Below, piece by piece: positions 49,827 through 59,627 of a DNA stretch of 64,000 nt. The notes under the pieces are model-generated. The model had not been told where the DNA came from. It was given only the letters and a program-made list of their open reading frames with translations, and ran no database searches. The stretch comes from Sphingomonas sp. TREG-RG-20F-R18-01 (GTDB taxonomy: Bacteria; Pseudomonadota; Alphaproteobacteria; Sphingomonadales; Sphingomonadaceae). The first letter of the stretch is position 1, and each line of letters begins with the position of its first letter. The position numbers were made by a program, and so were the translations under genes. Location of the stretch: assembly GCF_022662475.1 (NCBI RefSeq), contig NZ_JAKNQQ010000006.1:124001-188000 (forward strand), given 5' to 3'.

Positions 49827-50812
49827 CGCGCGGCAACGGGCCTTGCCGGCGTTCCCAGCAACCGGCGCCGCACGACGGTGACGATCAGGATCGCAACGAT
49901 GGCCACCGTCGCGCCCGCAATCATGTCCGCGAGATAATGCGTCCCTTCGACTGGCGTTGACAACAGCATTGCCAGATTGACGAGCAGGATCGGCTTGCGG
50001 ATCCGCGCGAAGGGCCAGGCCGCCGCGATGAACAGGATGGCGCTGGCTGTGTGAAAGCTGGGAGCCTCGACCAGCCCGCGTAGCGCGCCCAGATCCACGT
50101 CGTGCAGGGCATGGCTGCGCAACAGCGGAATCAGCTGCGCCTCGTACAGTCCGCTTTCGGTCTGATAGGGCAGGGGGCCGTGCAGCAGCGTGGCGCACGG
50201 ACCATAGGCCGGCCAGAACCGAAACAACACGAGCGCGATGATGGCAGCGACCCAGAAGCTGGCGATCAATCCCCGTCCAGCGGCGCGTTTGTCGGCCCAG
50301 GCGCAATACCCCAGGATGACCGCGGGGCTGATATAGATACTTTGGTAGGCGGCGGTTCCGAGAATCTGCAGCGCGCGATGGTCCGCGACCACCTGATACC
50401 AGGCGAGCCAGTCGAAATGCAGGGCCGCATCGATTTGCTGGAGAATCGGATCGATCGTTCCGGTCGTTTCAGCGGCGATCGGGTATGTCGCCACGGCACC
50501 CATCAGGGAAATCGCGGTGAACACGCCGAACGTTTCAGCGATGTCGCGGGTAACGCGCTGCGTCGCGCTCCGCGGTGCGCGCAGGACGTAGCGCAGGCTG
50601 GCGGCGAGCGTGAAGACGGCGGCAAAGACGAGCGTGCTCGGCGCCATGGGATCGATCGTGATCCCGGTGTCCATCAGCAGCGCGGCCAGGCACGTCACGC
50701 TGATCGCGAAGCCGATCACCATCCAGCGGCCCGGAATCAAGCCTGTGCGACACCGTCCCAGAGGAAACACCGGCGCTGGTGGCGCAAAGGGAAAAACGGT
50801 CGAGTTGAACAA
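49823..50812 (-). CDS. PAP2-family membrane phosphatase
   Basis: About 329 residues with six or more membrane helices. The PAP2 motif SFHTASAILF with the catalytic His follows EAPSFH, and the C-terminal GTHYLADMIAGATVA carries the second His-Asp motif. Enzymes of this group dephosphorylate lipid phosphates such as phosphatidic acid or undecaprenyl pyrophosphate at the outer face of the inner membrane. The start is uncertain: a TTG at 50812 or an internal ATG at 50722. Confidence 0.82.
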   Translation of the reverse strand: MFNSTVFPFAPPAPVFPLGRCRTGLIPGRWMVIGFAISVTCLAALLMDTGITIDPMAPSTLVFAAVFTLAASLRYVLRAPRSATQRVTRDIAETFGVFTAISLMGAVATYPIAAETTGTIDPILQQIDAALHFDWLAWYQVVADHRALQILGTAAYQSIYISPAVILGYCAWADKRAAGRGLIASFWVAAIIALVLFRFWPAYGPCATLLHGPLPYQTESGLYEAQLIPLLRSHALHDVDLGALRGLVEAPSFHTASAILFIAAAWPFARIRKPILLVNLAMLLSTPVEGTHYLADMIAGATVAIVAILIVTVVRRRLLGTPARPVAAR

Positions 50813-50976
50813 GAAGCCGTGCCTGGAAAGGACGATGAACCCATCGTCGGAGGATTGGGCGAAAGTACCCGATCGCTACCTTCCATGACGTGAAGAGTTT
50901 ATGACGTAAAGGTTACATCGCGCCTGCCGCGCCGAGCGGAGGAGAAGGGGCGCCGGAGCGCCCCTTCCGTATTGGC

Positions 50977-51243
50977 TCAGCGGCAGATCTGGATGCGGCG
51001 ATGGTTGCGCCACTCGGTCCGGCAGTGCCGGCCGCGATCGTTCCAGCCACGGTTGCGCCCGTGATAGCCGCGGTCACCACCACGACGATCGCCCCGCCAG
51101 TCACGATGATCGCCACGACGGTCGTCGTAGCGTTGATGATGACGGTCACCGCGGTCGCCGCGATAGTCTTGCGCTGAGGCAGTCGTCGAAACACCGATGC
51201 CGGCGATCAAGCTCGCGGCAGCGAGAATGTGGGCGATCTTCAT
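50977..51243 (-). CDS. Small secreted Arg/Asp/His-rich protein
   Basis: An 88-residue precursor with a clear signal peptide (MKIAHILAAASLIAGIG, cleavage near ASAQD). The mature part is low complexity, made of RGD, DRR, DHR and HRD blocks with an Arg-Asp-Gly-His composition, and ends with two cysteines in CRTEWRNHRRIQIC. AAAGGA precedes the ATG. Proteins of this style are common in sphingomonads; metal or polyanion binding is possible but unproven. Confidence 0.7.
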   Translation of the reverse strand: MKIAHILAAASLIAGIGVSTTASAQDYRGDRGDRHHQRYDDRRGDHRDWRGDRRGGDRGYHGRNRGWNDRGRHCRTEWRNHRRIQICR

Positions 51244-51370
51244 AATGTGTCCTTTCGGCTTGGACATCGGGCTTGATGTGCTTATGGGGATGAGTGCGGG
51301 TATGCTTGCTGAACGCATCCGACAGCGCGCATACACCTTCCCCAACGCAGGTCGGTACGCGATCGTTGCG

Positions 51371-51721
51371 TTACAGACCTATGCCCAGTCGCGGTGCTGC
51401 CGCGACCAGTGCAGTATATAGCAGGATCGTCAGCGCACAGCCGAGCCCGAGCGTCGGCCAGAAGCCAATGCCGTGCCGAAGCAGCACGGGCATCACAAGG
51501 AACATCGGCAGCGAGGGGAGGACATACCAGACGGTCGCGCCGATGTGCGCCGCCATATTTCCTTCGTCTGGCTTTTCGCCCCACAACCACATCATTCCCA
51601 GAACGGAAACGAGCGGAAGCGACGCGACCAGCGCGCCAAAGCCGGGATAGCGCTTGGCCAGCGTCGACGCGGCAGCGATCAGCATACCCGAGATCAGCGC
51701 TTTCAGGGCGAGAAACAGCAT
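51371..51721 (-). CDS. DUF3147 family membrane protein
   Basis: A 116-residue protein with four hydrophobic helices: LFLALKALISGMLIAAAST, ALVASLPLVSVLGMMWLW, ATVWYVLPSLPMFLVMPVLL and LGLGCALTILLYTALVAAA. Length and pattern match DUF3147 inner-membrane proteins, which have no known function. It is flanked by the small secreted protein and uvrD on the same strand, with gaps of about 130 and 110 bp. Confidence 0.82.
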   Translation of the reverse strand: MLFLALKALISGMLIAAASTLAKRYPGFGALVASLPLVSVLGMMWLWGEKPDEGNMAAHIGATVWYVLPSLPMFLVMPVLLRHGIGFWPTLGLGCALTILLYTALVAAAPRLGIGL

Positions 51722-51830
51722 GCCGTGGTTTATGCGCCGGGGCGGATCGAGAAACCAGCGGGAAGGCGCTGCTTTCGGTCGGCGGGTCGGCCGGTGTTCG
51801 GGCCCCGGCGGTTGCTCACCTCGCGAACCG

Positions 51831-54158
51831 TCAGCCGCCCACCGTTACGAAGCTATCCATGACCCGCTTGCGCCCGGCGCTCTCGAAATCGATCTCGAGC
51901 TTGTTGCCCTCGATCTCCGCGATCAGGCCGTAGCCGAACTTCTGGTGGAACACGCGCATCCCCACCGCGACGTCGCTGCGGCCCTTGTTGCCCAGGCTGA
52001 TCGCGGACGACCGCGACTCCTGCACGCGCGATGGCTCCCGCGAGAAGGTCCGGCTGGTGAAGTCGCCGCCGGGCTTCGCCCCGCTGCCGACCCCAGCCGC
52101 GCGCTGCCAGCCCGGGCCACGCCCGGTCCCGCGCGCGACGTCGGCGAACGGATCGGCGCGTTCGGACCAGTTGGCGCGCCACAGGCTCTCGCCGCCCGCC
52201 ATGCTGCTCTCGGCCTCGATATGCTCGGGCGGCAGTTCGTTCACGAACCGGCTCGGGATGCTGCTGGTCCACTGGCCGTAGATGCGGCGGTTGGCGGCGT
52301 GGAGGATCGTCGCGCGGCGGCGTGCACGCGTGATCGCGACATACGCCAGGCGGCGTTCTTCCTCGAGGCTCGCGGTGCCGCCCTCGTCGAGCGATCGTTG
52401 CGACGGGAACAGCCCTTCCTCCCAGCCGACCAGGAAGACGGTATCATATTCGAGACCCTTGGCGGCATGGATCGTCATGATCGTGACCTTGGGGTCCTCG
52501 GCCGCCGCTTCATTGTCCATCACGAGGCTGACATGCTCGAGGAACGCGCCGAGCGTCTCATATTCCTCCATCGCGCGGACGAGTTCGGTCAAATTCTCGA
52601 GTCGCCCCGCCGCCTCGACCGACTTTTCCGCCTGAAGCATGCCGGTATAGCCGCTCTCGTCGAGGATGATCCGCGCGAGGTCGCCATGCGACAGTTCGGT
52701 CACCTGCGCGCGCCACCGTGCCATGTCGATCACGAGATTGCCAAGCGACTTGCGCGCCGCACCCGTCAGTTCGTCGGTATCGAGCAGGCGCGCGGCCGCG
52801 GTGACGAGCGGGATGCCCTGCGCGCGGGCGAGCTGGTGGACCTTGGACACCGCCTTGTCGCCAAGCCCGCGCTTGGGGACGTTGACGATCCGGTCGAACG
52901 CGAGATCGTCCGCCGGCTGCGCGACGACGCGGAGATAGGCGAGCGCATCGCGGATCTCCGCGCGTTCGTAGAAACGGAAGCCGCCGACGATCCGGTAGTT
53001 GATGCCGGTCGCGATGAAGCGGTCCTCGAACTCGCGCGTCTGGTGCTGCGCGCGGACGAGGATCGCGACCTCGTCGAGCGAGGTGCCCGCGCGCTGTGCC
53101 GATTCGATTTCCTCGCCGACGCGGCGCGCTTCCTCGGGCCCGTCCCAGACGCCGAGCACCTTGACCTTCTCGCCGACGTCGAGCTCGGTCCACAGCTGCT
53201 TGCCCAGCCGCCCGCTGTTGTTGGCGATCACGCCCGAGGCGGCGCCCAGAATATGCGGGGTCGAGCGGTAATTCTGCTCAAGCCGGATGATCTTCGCGCC
53301 CGGAAAGTCCTTTTCGAACTTCAGGATATTCTCGACCTGCGCGCCGCGCCACGAATAGATCGACTGGTCGTCGTCGCCGACGCAGGCGATGTTCTTGCGC
53401 TCCTGCGCGAGCAGCCGGAGCCAGAGATACTGGACGCTGTTGGTGTCCTGATACTCGTCGACCATGATGTACTTGAAACGGCGTTGATAGTCCGCGAGCA
53501 CGTCGCGGTCGCGCTGCAGGATGACGAGCATGTGGAGCAGCAGGTCGCCGAAATCGCATGCGTTGAGCGCGATCAGCCTGGTCTGGTAGGCGGCGTACAG
53601 TTCCTGCCCGCGCCCGTTGGCGTAGAGCTCGCTTTCGCCCGCATCGATCTGGGCGGGTGTCAGGCCCTTGTTCTTCCACCCGTCGATCAATCCGGCGAGC
53701 TGGCGCGCGGGCCAGCGCTTGTCATCGAGATCGGCCGCCTGAATCAACTGCTTGAGCAGTCGCATCTGGTCATCGGTATCGAGGATCGTGAAATTGCTCT
53801 GCAATCCGACGAGCTCGGCATGGCGGCGCAGCATCTTGGCGCCGATCGCATGGAACGTGCCGAGCCACGGCATCCCCTCGACCACGTCGCCGACGAGGCG
53901 TCCCACTCGCTCGCGCATCTCGCGCGCGGCCTTGTTGGTGAAGGTGACGCTCAGGATCTCGCTTGGCCAGGCCTTCCGCGTGTTGAGCAGATGCGCGAGT
54001 CGCGCGGTCAACGCCGCGGTCTTGCCGGTCCCTGCGCCTGCAAGCACGAGCACGGGGCCTTCGGTGGTCAGCACCGCCTCGCGCTGCGGCGCATTCAGGC
54101 CGCGGAGATAGGGCGGTTCATGGGGCGCAAGCGCGTCTTGGGAAACAGGAAGACTCAT
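51831..54158 (-). CDS. uvrD: UvrD/PcrA-type superfamily 1 DNA helicase
   Basis: A 775-residue 3'-5' helicase. Motif I is LAGAGTGKTAAL (GAGTGKT at 41-47), Ia is LSVTFTNKAAREM, II is IMVDEYQDTN, III is CVGDDDQSIYSWRGA, IV is LEQNYRSTPHIL, V is TIHAAKGLEYDTVFLVG and VI is YVAITRARRR. It acts in mismatch and nucleotide excision repair and in replication restart. The C-terminal RNA-polymerase-interaction region ends FGYGLIAEIEGNKLEIDF. The ATG at 54158 is chosen because it lies just before MSLPVSQDAL. Confidence 0.96.
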   Translation of the reverse strand: MSLPVSQDALAPHEPPYLRGLNAPQREAVLTTEGPVLVLAGAGTGKTAALTARLAHLLNTRKAWPSEILSVTFTNKAAREMRERVGRLVGDVVEGMPWLGTFHAIGAKMLRRHAELVGLQSNFTILDTDDQMRLLKQLIQAADLDDKRWPARQLAGLIDGWKNKGLTPAQIDAGESELYANGRGQELYAAYQTRLIALNACDFGDLLLHMLVILQRDRDVLADYQRRFKYIMVDEYQDTNSVQYLWLRLLAQERKNIACVGDDDQSIYSWRGAQVENILKFEKDFPGAKIIRLEQNYRSTPHILGAASGVIANNSGRLGKQLWTELDVGEKVKVLGVWDGPEEARRVGEEIESAQRAGTSLDEVAILVRAQHQTREFEDRFIATGINYRIVGGFRFYERAEIRDALAYLRVVAQPADDLAFDRIVNVPKRGLGDKAVSKVHQLARAQGIPLVTAAARLLDTDELTGAARKSLGNLVIDMARWRAQVTELSHGDLARIILDESGYTGMLQAEKSVEAAGRLENLTELVRAMEEYETLGAFLEHVSLVMDNEAAAEDPKVTIMTIHAAKGLEYDTVFLVGWEEGLFPSQRSLDEGGTASLEEERRLAYVAITRARRRATILHAANRRIYGQWTSSIPSRFVNELPPEHIEAESSMAGGESLWRANWSERADPFADVARGTGRGPGWQRAAGVGSGAKPGGDFTSRTFSREPSRVQESRSSAISLGNKGRSDVAVGMRVFHQKFGYGLIAEIEGNKLEIDFESAGRKRVMDSFVTVGG

Positions 54159-54218
54159 CGGTGAACAGGTAGGGAACGCAAACGATCGGGGCAAGCGTAC
54201 CTTGTCCGGTCGTGGCAA

Positions 54219-55478
54219 TCACAGCGTAGCGGATGCGACGGCGGGTTGCGGATCGGTGCGGGGTGCAGGCGCGGGCGCAGCACGTAGCCCGGCAACGCGA
54301 CGCATGAGGGCAAGATACCGGCCACCGGCGTGGTCGATCGTATAGAGCCGCGCGGCCCGGCGGCGTGCCTGTACCACTTCTGCCCCCTCGAGCGCGACGG
54401 CGGCACGCATCGCCGCGCCCAGTGCCGTCACGTCGCCGACGGGCACGACTTGTCCGAGCGCGCCGTGTTCCAGAAGATCGTCGATCGACACACAGCAGCG
54501 CGTCGAAACGATCGGCAGACCCGCGGCCAACGCCTCGATCAGGACGGCGGGCACACCTTCATAGTCCGACGAAAGAATCAGCGCGTCGGCCTGCGCGAGC
54601 CACGCGGCGAGCGGATCGACGTGACCGGGCATGTGGACCCGGCCGCCAAGCCCCAAAGCCGCCACCTGCGCCTCCAACCGCGCGCGCTGCTCGCCATCGC
54701 CGAGCAGGGTGAGCCGATCCGCCGGTCGCGCGATTCGCGCGAAGGCGTCCAGCAGCAACGCGAAGTTCTTCTGCGGAGCCAGGCGCCCCACCGCGAGGAA
54801 GTGATGCCCGTCGGCAGCCCGGCACGTCGCATCCCGCTGGGTCGCCAGGGAGGCAAGATCCGCCGTGCCCAGCGCAGGATCCTCGATCACGCTGATCCGG
54901 TCGTGCGGAACCCCGGTATAAAGCGCTATCTCGTCCTGCATCGCGGGCGCGAGCGCGACGAAGTGCGCGATCCAGCGGCCCTGCAGGCGAAGCCAAATGT
55001 GGTATAGCCCGCGGACCGGCGGCGTCATGTCGCGGCGGACGAGGCAATTGCTGATCTTCGCGACGATTGGCGGGCAGTCCCGACCGATCAGCAGCCGGGC
55101 CACGACAAGGACGGCGCTGTAGGTGTTGCCGGCGCAGAACAGCACGTCGGGTCGATCGTCCCGGACGTGGCGGCGCACGGCCAGCACGAGCGCGACGAAG
55201 CTCGCGATTCCCCGGGAGCGCGACGTCGGACCGGCGCATATCACGTCCGTCAGCGGAATCGGCGGTGCCACCCGATGGTCGGCCACGATGATTCTCGACT
55301 GCACCGAACTGCGGATCCAGGCCGCATGCAGCCGGGCTGCAATCCGCTCGACGCCGCCGGGAGCGAAACCGTACAGGACCGTCAGCACGCGCAGCGGTCT
55401 GGCATCGATGGTGTCCGCCGCGGGCGCGGATATCCAGGCCTCCGCGGTGTTGATCGCAGGATCGTTCGGCTTGAACAT
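54219..55478 (-). CDS. Glycosyltransferase family 4 protein
   Basis: A 419-residue GT-B enzyme. The N-terminal half begins LRVLTVLYGFAPGGVERIAA, the usual acceptor-side GG motif. The C-terminal half has VGRLAPQKNFALLLDAF, LTLLGDGEQRARLEAQV, and DALILSSDYEGVPAVLIEALA, the E-x7-E nucleotide-sugar region. It probably acts in polysaccharide or lipid-linked glycan synthesis. The ATG at 55478 follows GGGGGA. The next gene on this strand is uvrD; the Pit transporter diverges 276 bp upstream. Confidence 0.88.
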   Translation of the reverse strand: MFKPNDPAINTAEAWISAPAADTIDARPLRVLTVLYGFAPGGVERIAARLHAAWIRSSVQSRIIVADHRVAPPIPLTDVICAGPTSRSRGIASFVALVLAVRRHVRDDRPDVLFCAGNTYSAVLVVARLLIGRDCPPIVAKISNCLVRRDMTPPVRGLYHIWLRLQGRWIAHFVALAPAMQDEIALYTGVPHDRISVIEDPALGTADLASLATQRDATCRAADGHHFLAVGRLAPQKNFALLLDAFARIARPADRLTLLGDGEQRARLEAQVAALGLGGRVHMPGHVDPLAAWLAQADALILSSDYEGVPAVLIEALAAGLPIVSTRCCVSIDDLLEHGALGQVVPVGDVTALGAAMRAAVALEGAEVVQARRRAARLYTIDHAGGRYLALMRRVAGLRAAPAPAPRTDPQPAVASATL

Positions 55479-55754
55479 GGCATCCCCCGGCAACCCCATC
55501 GATCGCCGCGCGGAGCATAGGCCATGCCCAACGGCCGCGTAAATGGGAGAGCCCGTCGCGAACATTCCCGCAACAGGCCAGGCGGGCCTTGAGAAAGGAA
55601 TGCAGATGCGGCACGTTCCGACCCGAAACCGGAGTAAGTCCACCGCAGCGATAGTGCTTCGGGGCTGGTCTTTGTCTTGCGACACCGCTATCGGCGCGAG
55701 ACACCTGTATAACTGAAGCACCCGTAACCAACCGAGTGAAGGCCTTTCCAAGCC

Positions 55755-57392
55755 ATGGCTACTACCTTGTCGGCGTCTCTCGAATCAGAGGCAGCGAGCG
55801 GCCCCCGGTTGGATCATCCATTGCATCCGGCCGGTCGCTGGGTGTTTCTCGCGGTGATGCTGGCCGGGCTGGCGTTCGCGGGTTTCAGTATCTTTACCGA
55901 CACGCGGCAGGTCGGCGAGGGCCTTGCCCTCGGGACTTTCGCGTTCCTGGCGCTCGCACTTCTGATCGCGCTGGGGTTCGAGTTCGTCAACGGTTTCCAT
56001 GACACGGCCAACGCCGTCGCGACCGTAATCTACACCCATTCGATGCCGGCCCCGCTCGCGGTCGTCTGGTCCGGGTTCTTCAACTTCCTCGGCGTGATGT
56101 TCTCGACCGGCGCGGTCGCCTATTCGATCATCACGCTGTTGCCGGTCGACCTGATTCTCCACGTCGGTAGCAGTGCCGGTTTCGCGATGATCTTCGCGTT
56201 ATTGCTCGCGGCCGTGCTGTGGAACCTCGCCACCTGGTTCGTCGGCCTGCCCAATTCGTCGAGCCATGCGCTGATCGGGTCGATCCTCGGCGTCGGATTT
56301 GCCAATCAGCTGATGTCGTCGGGCGTGGGTGGTACCTCGGGCGTCGACTGGAGCCAGGCGACCAAGGTGCTCACCGGGTTGTGGATGGCGCCGCTCATCG
56401 GGTTCGGCGCGGCGTTCCTGCTGCTGATCGTGATGAAGTTCGTGCTCAAGAATCCGAAGCTCTACAAGGAGCCGGAGGGCAATGCCCCGCCGCCCAAGGG
56501 CATTCGGGCGCTGCTCATCTTCACCTGCACGGCGGTCAGCTTCGCGCACGGCGGGAACGACGGGCAGAAGGGCATGGGGCTGATCATGCTGATCCTGATC
56601 GGTTGTGCACCGACCGCTTATGCGCTCAACCGCACGATGCCGGAGAGCCAGACACCGGCGTTCGTTGCGAGCGCGAACGCTGCCGCCAACGCCTTCTCGG
56701 TTCATGCCAAGGGCGCGACCGTAGCGACGATGGACGAGTCGCGCGGGGTGCTCACCAAGGCGCTGCAGACCCGCAAGGCATCCAGCCCGCAGGTCTACGC
56801 CGCCGCGTCCGCGCTGTCGCGTGACCTGGGCCAGCGGATCGGCGCATTCGGATCGCTCAACAAGGTTTCGGCGGCAGCGACCCCCAATCTGCGCAACGAC
56901 ATGTATCTCGTGCTCGATACCACCCGGCTTGCGACCAAGGACAAGAAGGCGGCGGCTGCGACGTTCAGCGAGCCTGAGCTGAAGGCGATCACCGGCTATC
57001 AGACCAACCTGGAAAAGGGCACGCGCTACATCCCGACCTGGGTCAAGATCACGGTCGCGCTGGCGCTGGGTCTCGGCACGATGGTCGGCTGGCGGCGGAT
57101 CGTGATTACAGTCGGCGAGAAGATCGGCAAGTCGCACCTGACGTACGGCATGGGCGCATCGGCCGAGCTGGTCGCGGCGGGAACGATCATGGCGGCGGAG
57201 GTTTACGGCCTGCCGGTGTCGACCACGCATATCCTGTCGTCGGGTGTGGCGGGCGCTTCGGTCGCCAATGGCGCCGGCCTGCAATCGCGCACCGTCATCA
57301 ACATGGCGTTGGCATGGGTCCTGACGCTGCCGGTCGCGATGGCGCTGTCCGGCGCGCTGTATGTGCTGTTCCTGACGATCACCAAGATGTGA
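55755..57392 (+). CDS. Inorganic phosphate transporter, PiT family
   Basis: A 545-residue membrane protein with two copies of the PiT signature: GFEFVNGFHDTANAVATVIY in the N-terminal half and FAHGGNDGQKGMGLIMLIL in the centre, around a long hydrophilic loop (about 300-430). About ten membrane helices are predicted. It mediates low-affinity Pi import with H+ or Na+ or as a metal-phosphate complex. It has no linked PhoU-like gene. The ATG at 55755 has GAAGG about 13 nt upstream, which is somewhat far. Confidence 0.93.
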   Translation: MATTLSASLESEAASGPRLDHPLHPAGRWVFLAVMLAGLAFAGFSIFTDTRQVGEGLALGTFAFLALALLIALGFEFVNGFHDTANAVATVIYTHSMPAPLAVVWSGFFNFLGVMFSTGAVAYSIITLLPVDLILHVGSSAGFAMIFALLLAAVLWNLATWFVGLPNSSSHALIGSILGVGFANQLMSSGVGGTSGVDWSQATKVLTGLWMAPLIGFGAAFLLLIVMKFVLKNPKLYKEPEGNAPPPKGIRALLIFTCTAVSFAHGGNDGQKGMGLIMLILIGCAPTAYALNRTMPESQTPAFVASANAAANAFSVHAKGATVATMDESRGVLTKALQTRKASSPQVYAAASALSRDLGQRIGAFGSLNKVSAAATPNLRNDMYLVLDTTRLATKDKKAAAATFSEPELKAITGYQTNLEKGTRYIPTWVKITVALALGLGTMVGWRRIVITVGEKIGKSHLTYGMGASAELVAAGTIMAAEVYGLPVSTTHILSSGVAGASVANGAGLQSRTVINMALAWVLTLPVAMALSGALYVLFLTITKM

Positions 57393-57503
57393 TCGAGCGG
57401 GGCGGGGGCACTGGGCACCTGCCTCTCGCTTGCGGCGTTTTACGCGAAGTACTTCGGACGACGCGCCCCTGCGGAATGCACCGCACAACGATTATAGCCG
57501 TCA

Positions 57504-57521
57504 CCCCGGCGCAGGCCGGGG
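57504..57521. repeat. Family A-like palindrome CCCCGGC-GCAG-GCCGGGG
   Basis: The 7-bp stem is identical to the family A arm, but the loop is GCAG instead of GAAG and no partner copy lies nearby. It occupies the middle of the 278-bp gap (57393-57670) after the Pit gene, where nothing else was recognised. Confidence 0.65.
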
Positions 57522-57670
57522 CCGCCAGGTTAGTGGGCGCGACCCGCGATACACGCACTGCTCCGCCCATCGCGCCCGGGTACCGCACGGTCCCGGCCTC
57601 TGGGGGGTGACGGACGAGGGGTAGAGCGCGCTTCGAACACGTCCCGCTCAGCGAGCGATCTGTCCCAGCA

Positions 57671-58207
57671 TCAGCCGCGCCGGAGCAACGTCAGCCGCGC
57701 CTTGCCGTGGATGCGGGTGACGTCCTCGACGAACCCGGCGACCTCGACCCGGTCGGGCTTGGCGGTCTCGATGCTGACCCACGTCGCCTCGCCGACCCAG
57801 CCGAGCCGGGCGAGCTTGTCGAGCGCGACGGCGCCGGCGTTGCTGTCATAGGGCGGGTCCATCAGGATCAGGTCGAGCGGTGCGACCGCATGGCCGAGCG
57901 CCATCACGGATTGCGCGCGCACGTCGGCCTTCGCCGACAGCTTCGCGATATTCGTCCGCAACGCGTCGAGCGCGGGCTTGTCCTGTTCGACGAAGATGCA
58001 CGAGGCGGCACCGCGCGACAGGGCTTCCAGCCCGAGCGCGCCCGAGCCCGCGAACAGATCGGCGACCGTGAGGTCCTCGAAACTGCCGAGGCGGCTGGCA
58101 AGCATCGAGAACAACGCCTCACGCACGCGGTCTGCGGTGGGACGCGTCGCGTCTCCCTTGGGGGCGACGAGCGGGCGGCCGCGCCATTCTCCGGCAATGA
58201 TGCGCAT
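57671..58207 (-). CDS. rsmD: 16S rRNA (guanine(966)-N(2))-methyltransferase RsmD
   Basis: A 178-residue SAM-dependent methyltransferase. The N-terminus MRIIAGEWRGRPLVAP and RVREALFSMLASRL are typical. The SAM-binding strand is VADLFAGSGALGLEALSRGA and the catalytic DPPYDSN motif is present. It methylates G966 of 16S rRNA. Its ATG shares one base with the stop of the pseudouridine synthase gene (TAATG). Confidence 0.96.
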   Translation of the reverse strand: MRIIAGEWRGRPLVAPKGDATRPTADRVREALFSMLASRLGSFEDLTVADLFAGSGALGLEALSRGAASCIFVEQDKPALDALRTNIAKLSAKADVRAQSVMALGHAVAPLDLILMDPPYDSNAGAVALDKLARLGWVGEATWVSIETAKPDRVEVAGFVEDVTRIHGKARLTLLRRG

Positions 58208-59481
58208 TATTTACGGGTCCGTGGTGGGCGTGGTTTGGCAGGGCGGGGGGCGGGGCGGTCGCCGGTCGGGCGCGCCGTACCCGGACCACTTGCGGAGGTC
58301 CGCGTTGAGGTCGGGCGGGCTGACGACTCACTGGCCGGTGCGGTGGCGCGCGGCGTCTTGGCACGGACGTTGCGTCCGAGCTCGGGGTTGAACACGCGCG
58401 CTGGACGACCGTCGGGTCCGCGCGCCGGGCTTGCCACGGCGGGTACGGCGGCCTTGGGCTTGGCGTCGTAGAAACGCTTCACCTTTGGCGCCTTGGCGAC
58501 GACGATCCCCTGTCGGCGCGGCTCGGCAAAGGCGGCCTTGTCCGAATCGTTGGCAACGGCACGGGTGATCCGCACCGGTTGCGGTCGCGGGGCAGCGCGC
58601 GGCGTCCGTTGCGGGCGCGCGGCGGGCGGGGCGGCGGGTTCCGCCACGGTCCGCGCTTCGGGACGCGCCCCCTTGATCCGTTCGGGCTGGAGGATCCGCT
58701 TGGGATCCTTGCGGAACGCAGCGACGTCATGCGCGCGGACCTCGCCGATATCGCCCGGGGGAAGATCGTCGAGCAGGAACGGGCCGTAACGCGTGCGGAT
58801 CAGGCGCGAGACCTTGAGGCCGAGGAATTCGAGCACGCGGCGGACTTCGCGGTTCTTGCCTTCGGTCAGGATCATCTCGATCCACACGTTCGCGCCGGTG
58901 CGGCGTTCGAGATTGGCGTTGATCGAGCCGTAGCGCACGCCCTCGATCTCGATCCCGTGGATCAGTTCCTCGAGCTGTTCCTGCGTGACCGGACCGTACG
59001 CCCGTGCGCGGTACGCCCGCTCCACGCCGGTCGAGGGCAGTTCGAGCTGGCGCTTGAGCTCGCCGTCGGTGGTGAGCAGCAGCAGCCCCTCGGTATTGAG
59101 ATCGAGCCGTCCGACCGGAACGAGGCGGGGCAGGCCCGCGGGCAACCGGTCGTAGATCGTGGGGCGACCCGCAGGGTCGCGCTCGGTCACGAGCAGGCCG
59201 GATGGCTTGTGATAGAGAAACAGGCGCGCATCGGCGGGGGCCGCAACCGGATTGCCGTCGACCGTCACGCCGTCGAGCGACGCGAGGATCGTCGCGGGCG
59301 TATCGATCACCACGCCATGCCGCGCGACGCGGCCCTCGGCGATCATGCGTTCGACTTCGCGGCGCGAGGCGATCCCGGCACGCGCGAGCAGCTTAGCGAT
59401 CCGCTGTTCGTCGTCGGCGCGCTCGCGCGGGGTTGAGGAGGCGCCGGGTACGGCAGTTTTGGGGGGACGGTATTTTGACAC
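58207..59481 (-). CDS. RluB-type 23S rRNA pseudouridine synthase with a long basic tail
   Basis: About 424 residues from a GTG at 59481. An S4 RNA-binding domain (IAKLLARAGIASRREVERMIAEGRV) precedes the RsuA/RluB-type catalytic domain, with the catalytic Asp in VGRLDLNTEGLLLLTTDGEL and FLYHKPSGLLVTERD upstream of it. From about residue 270 a low-complexity tail rich in Pro, Arg, Ala and Lys runs to the end. Such tails are common in alphaproteobacterial members and are probably disordered. The exact target uridine is not certain. The start is inferred; earlier frames lack a plausible ribosome-binding site. Confidence 0.92.
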   Translation of the reverse strand: MSKYRPPKTAVPGASSTPRERADDEQRIAKLLARAGIASRREVERMIAEGRVARHGVVIDTPATILASLDGVTVDGNPVAAPADARLFLYHKPSGLLVTERDPAGRPTIYDRLPAGLPRLVPVGRLDLNTEGLLLLTTDGELKRQLELPSTGVERAYRARAYGPVTQEQLEELIHGIEIEGVRYGSINANLERRTGANVWIEMILTEGKNREVRRVLEFLGLKVSRLIRTRYGPFLLDDLPPGDIGEVRAHDVAAFRKDPKRILQPERIKGARPEARTVAEPAAPPAARPQRTPRAAPRPQPVRITRAVANDSDKAAFAEPRRQGIVVAKAPKVKRFYDAKPKAAVPAVASPARGPDGRPARVFNPELGRNVRAKTPRATAPASESSARPTSTRTSASGPGTARPTGDRPAPRPAKPRPPRTRK

Positions 59482-59627
59482 GTCGTACTGATAGCCAAAT
59501 TCACGCGCGGGTGTTGAACAAAAAGATTTGCGTCCGATCTCGTAGCCGAGCGTTAAGCTACGGGTGCGTAACGAGGGCGGTACGCACATGCCAGTTTCGG
59601 CGCGTGACAGAAGGTGGGGCACCGAAC

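Noticed and set aside
51654..54164. An 836-codon plus-strand frame opposite uvrD
   Set aside because: All seven helicase motifs lie on the minus strand; the plus frame is a compositional shadow.
57393..57670. Gap after the Pit gene considered for an RNA gene
   Set aside because: Only one family A-like hairpin is visible; short frames there are repeat translations and no tRNA or conserved RNA fold was recognised.
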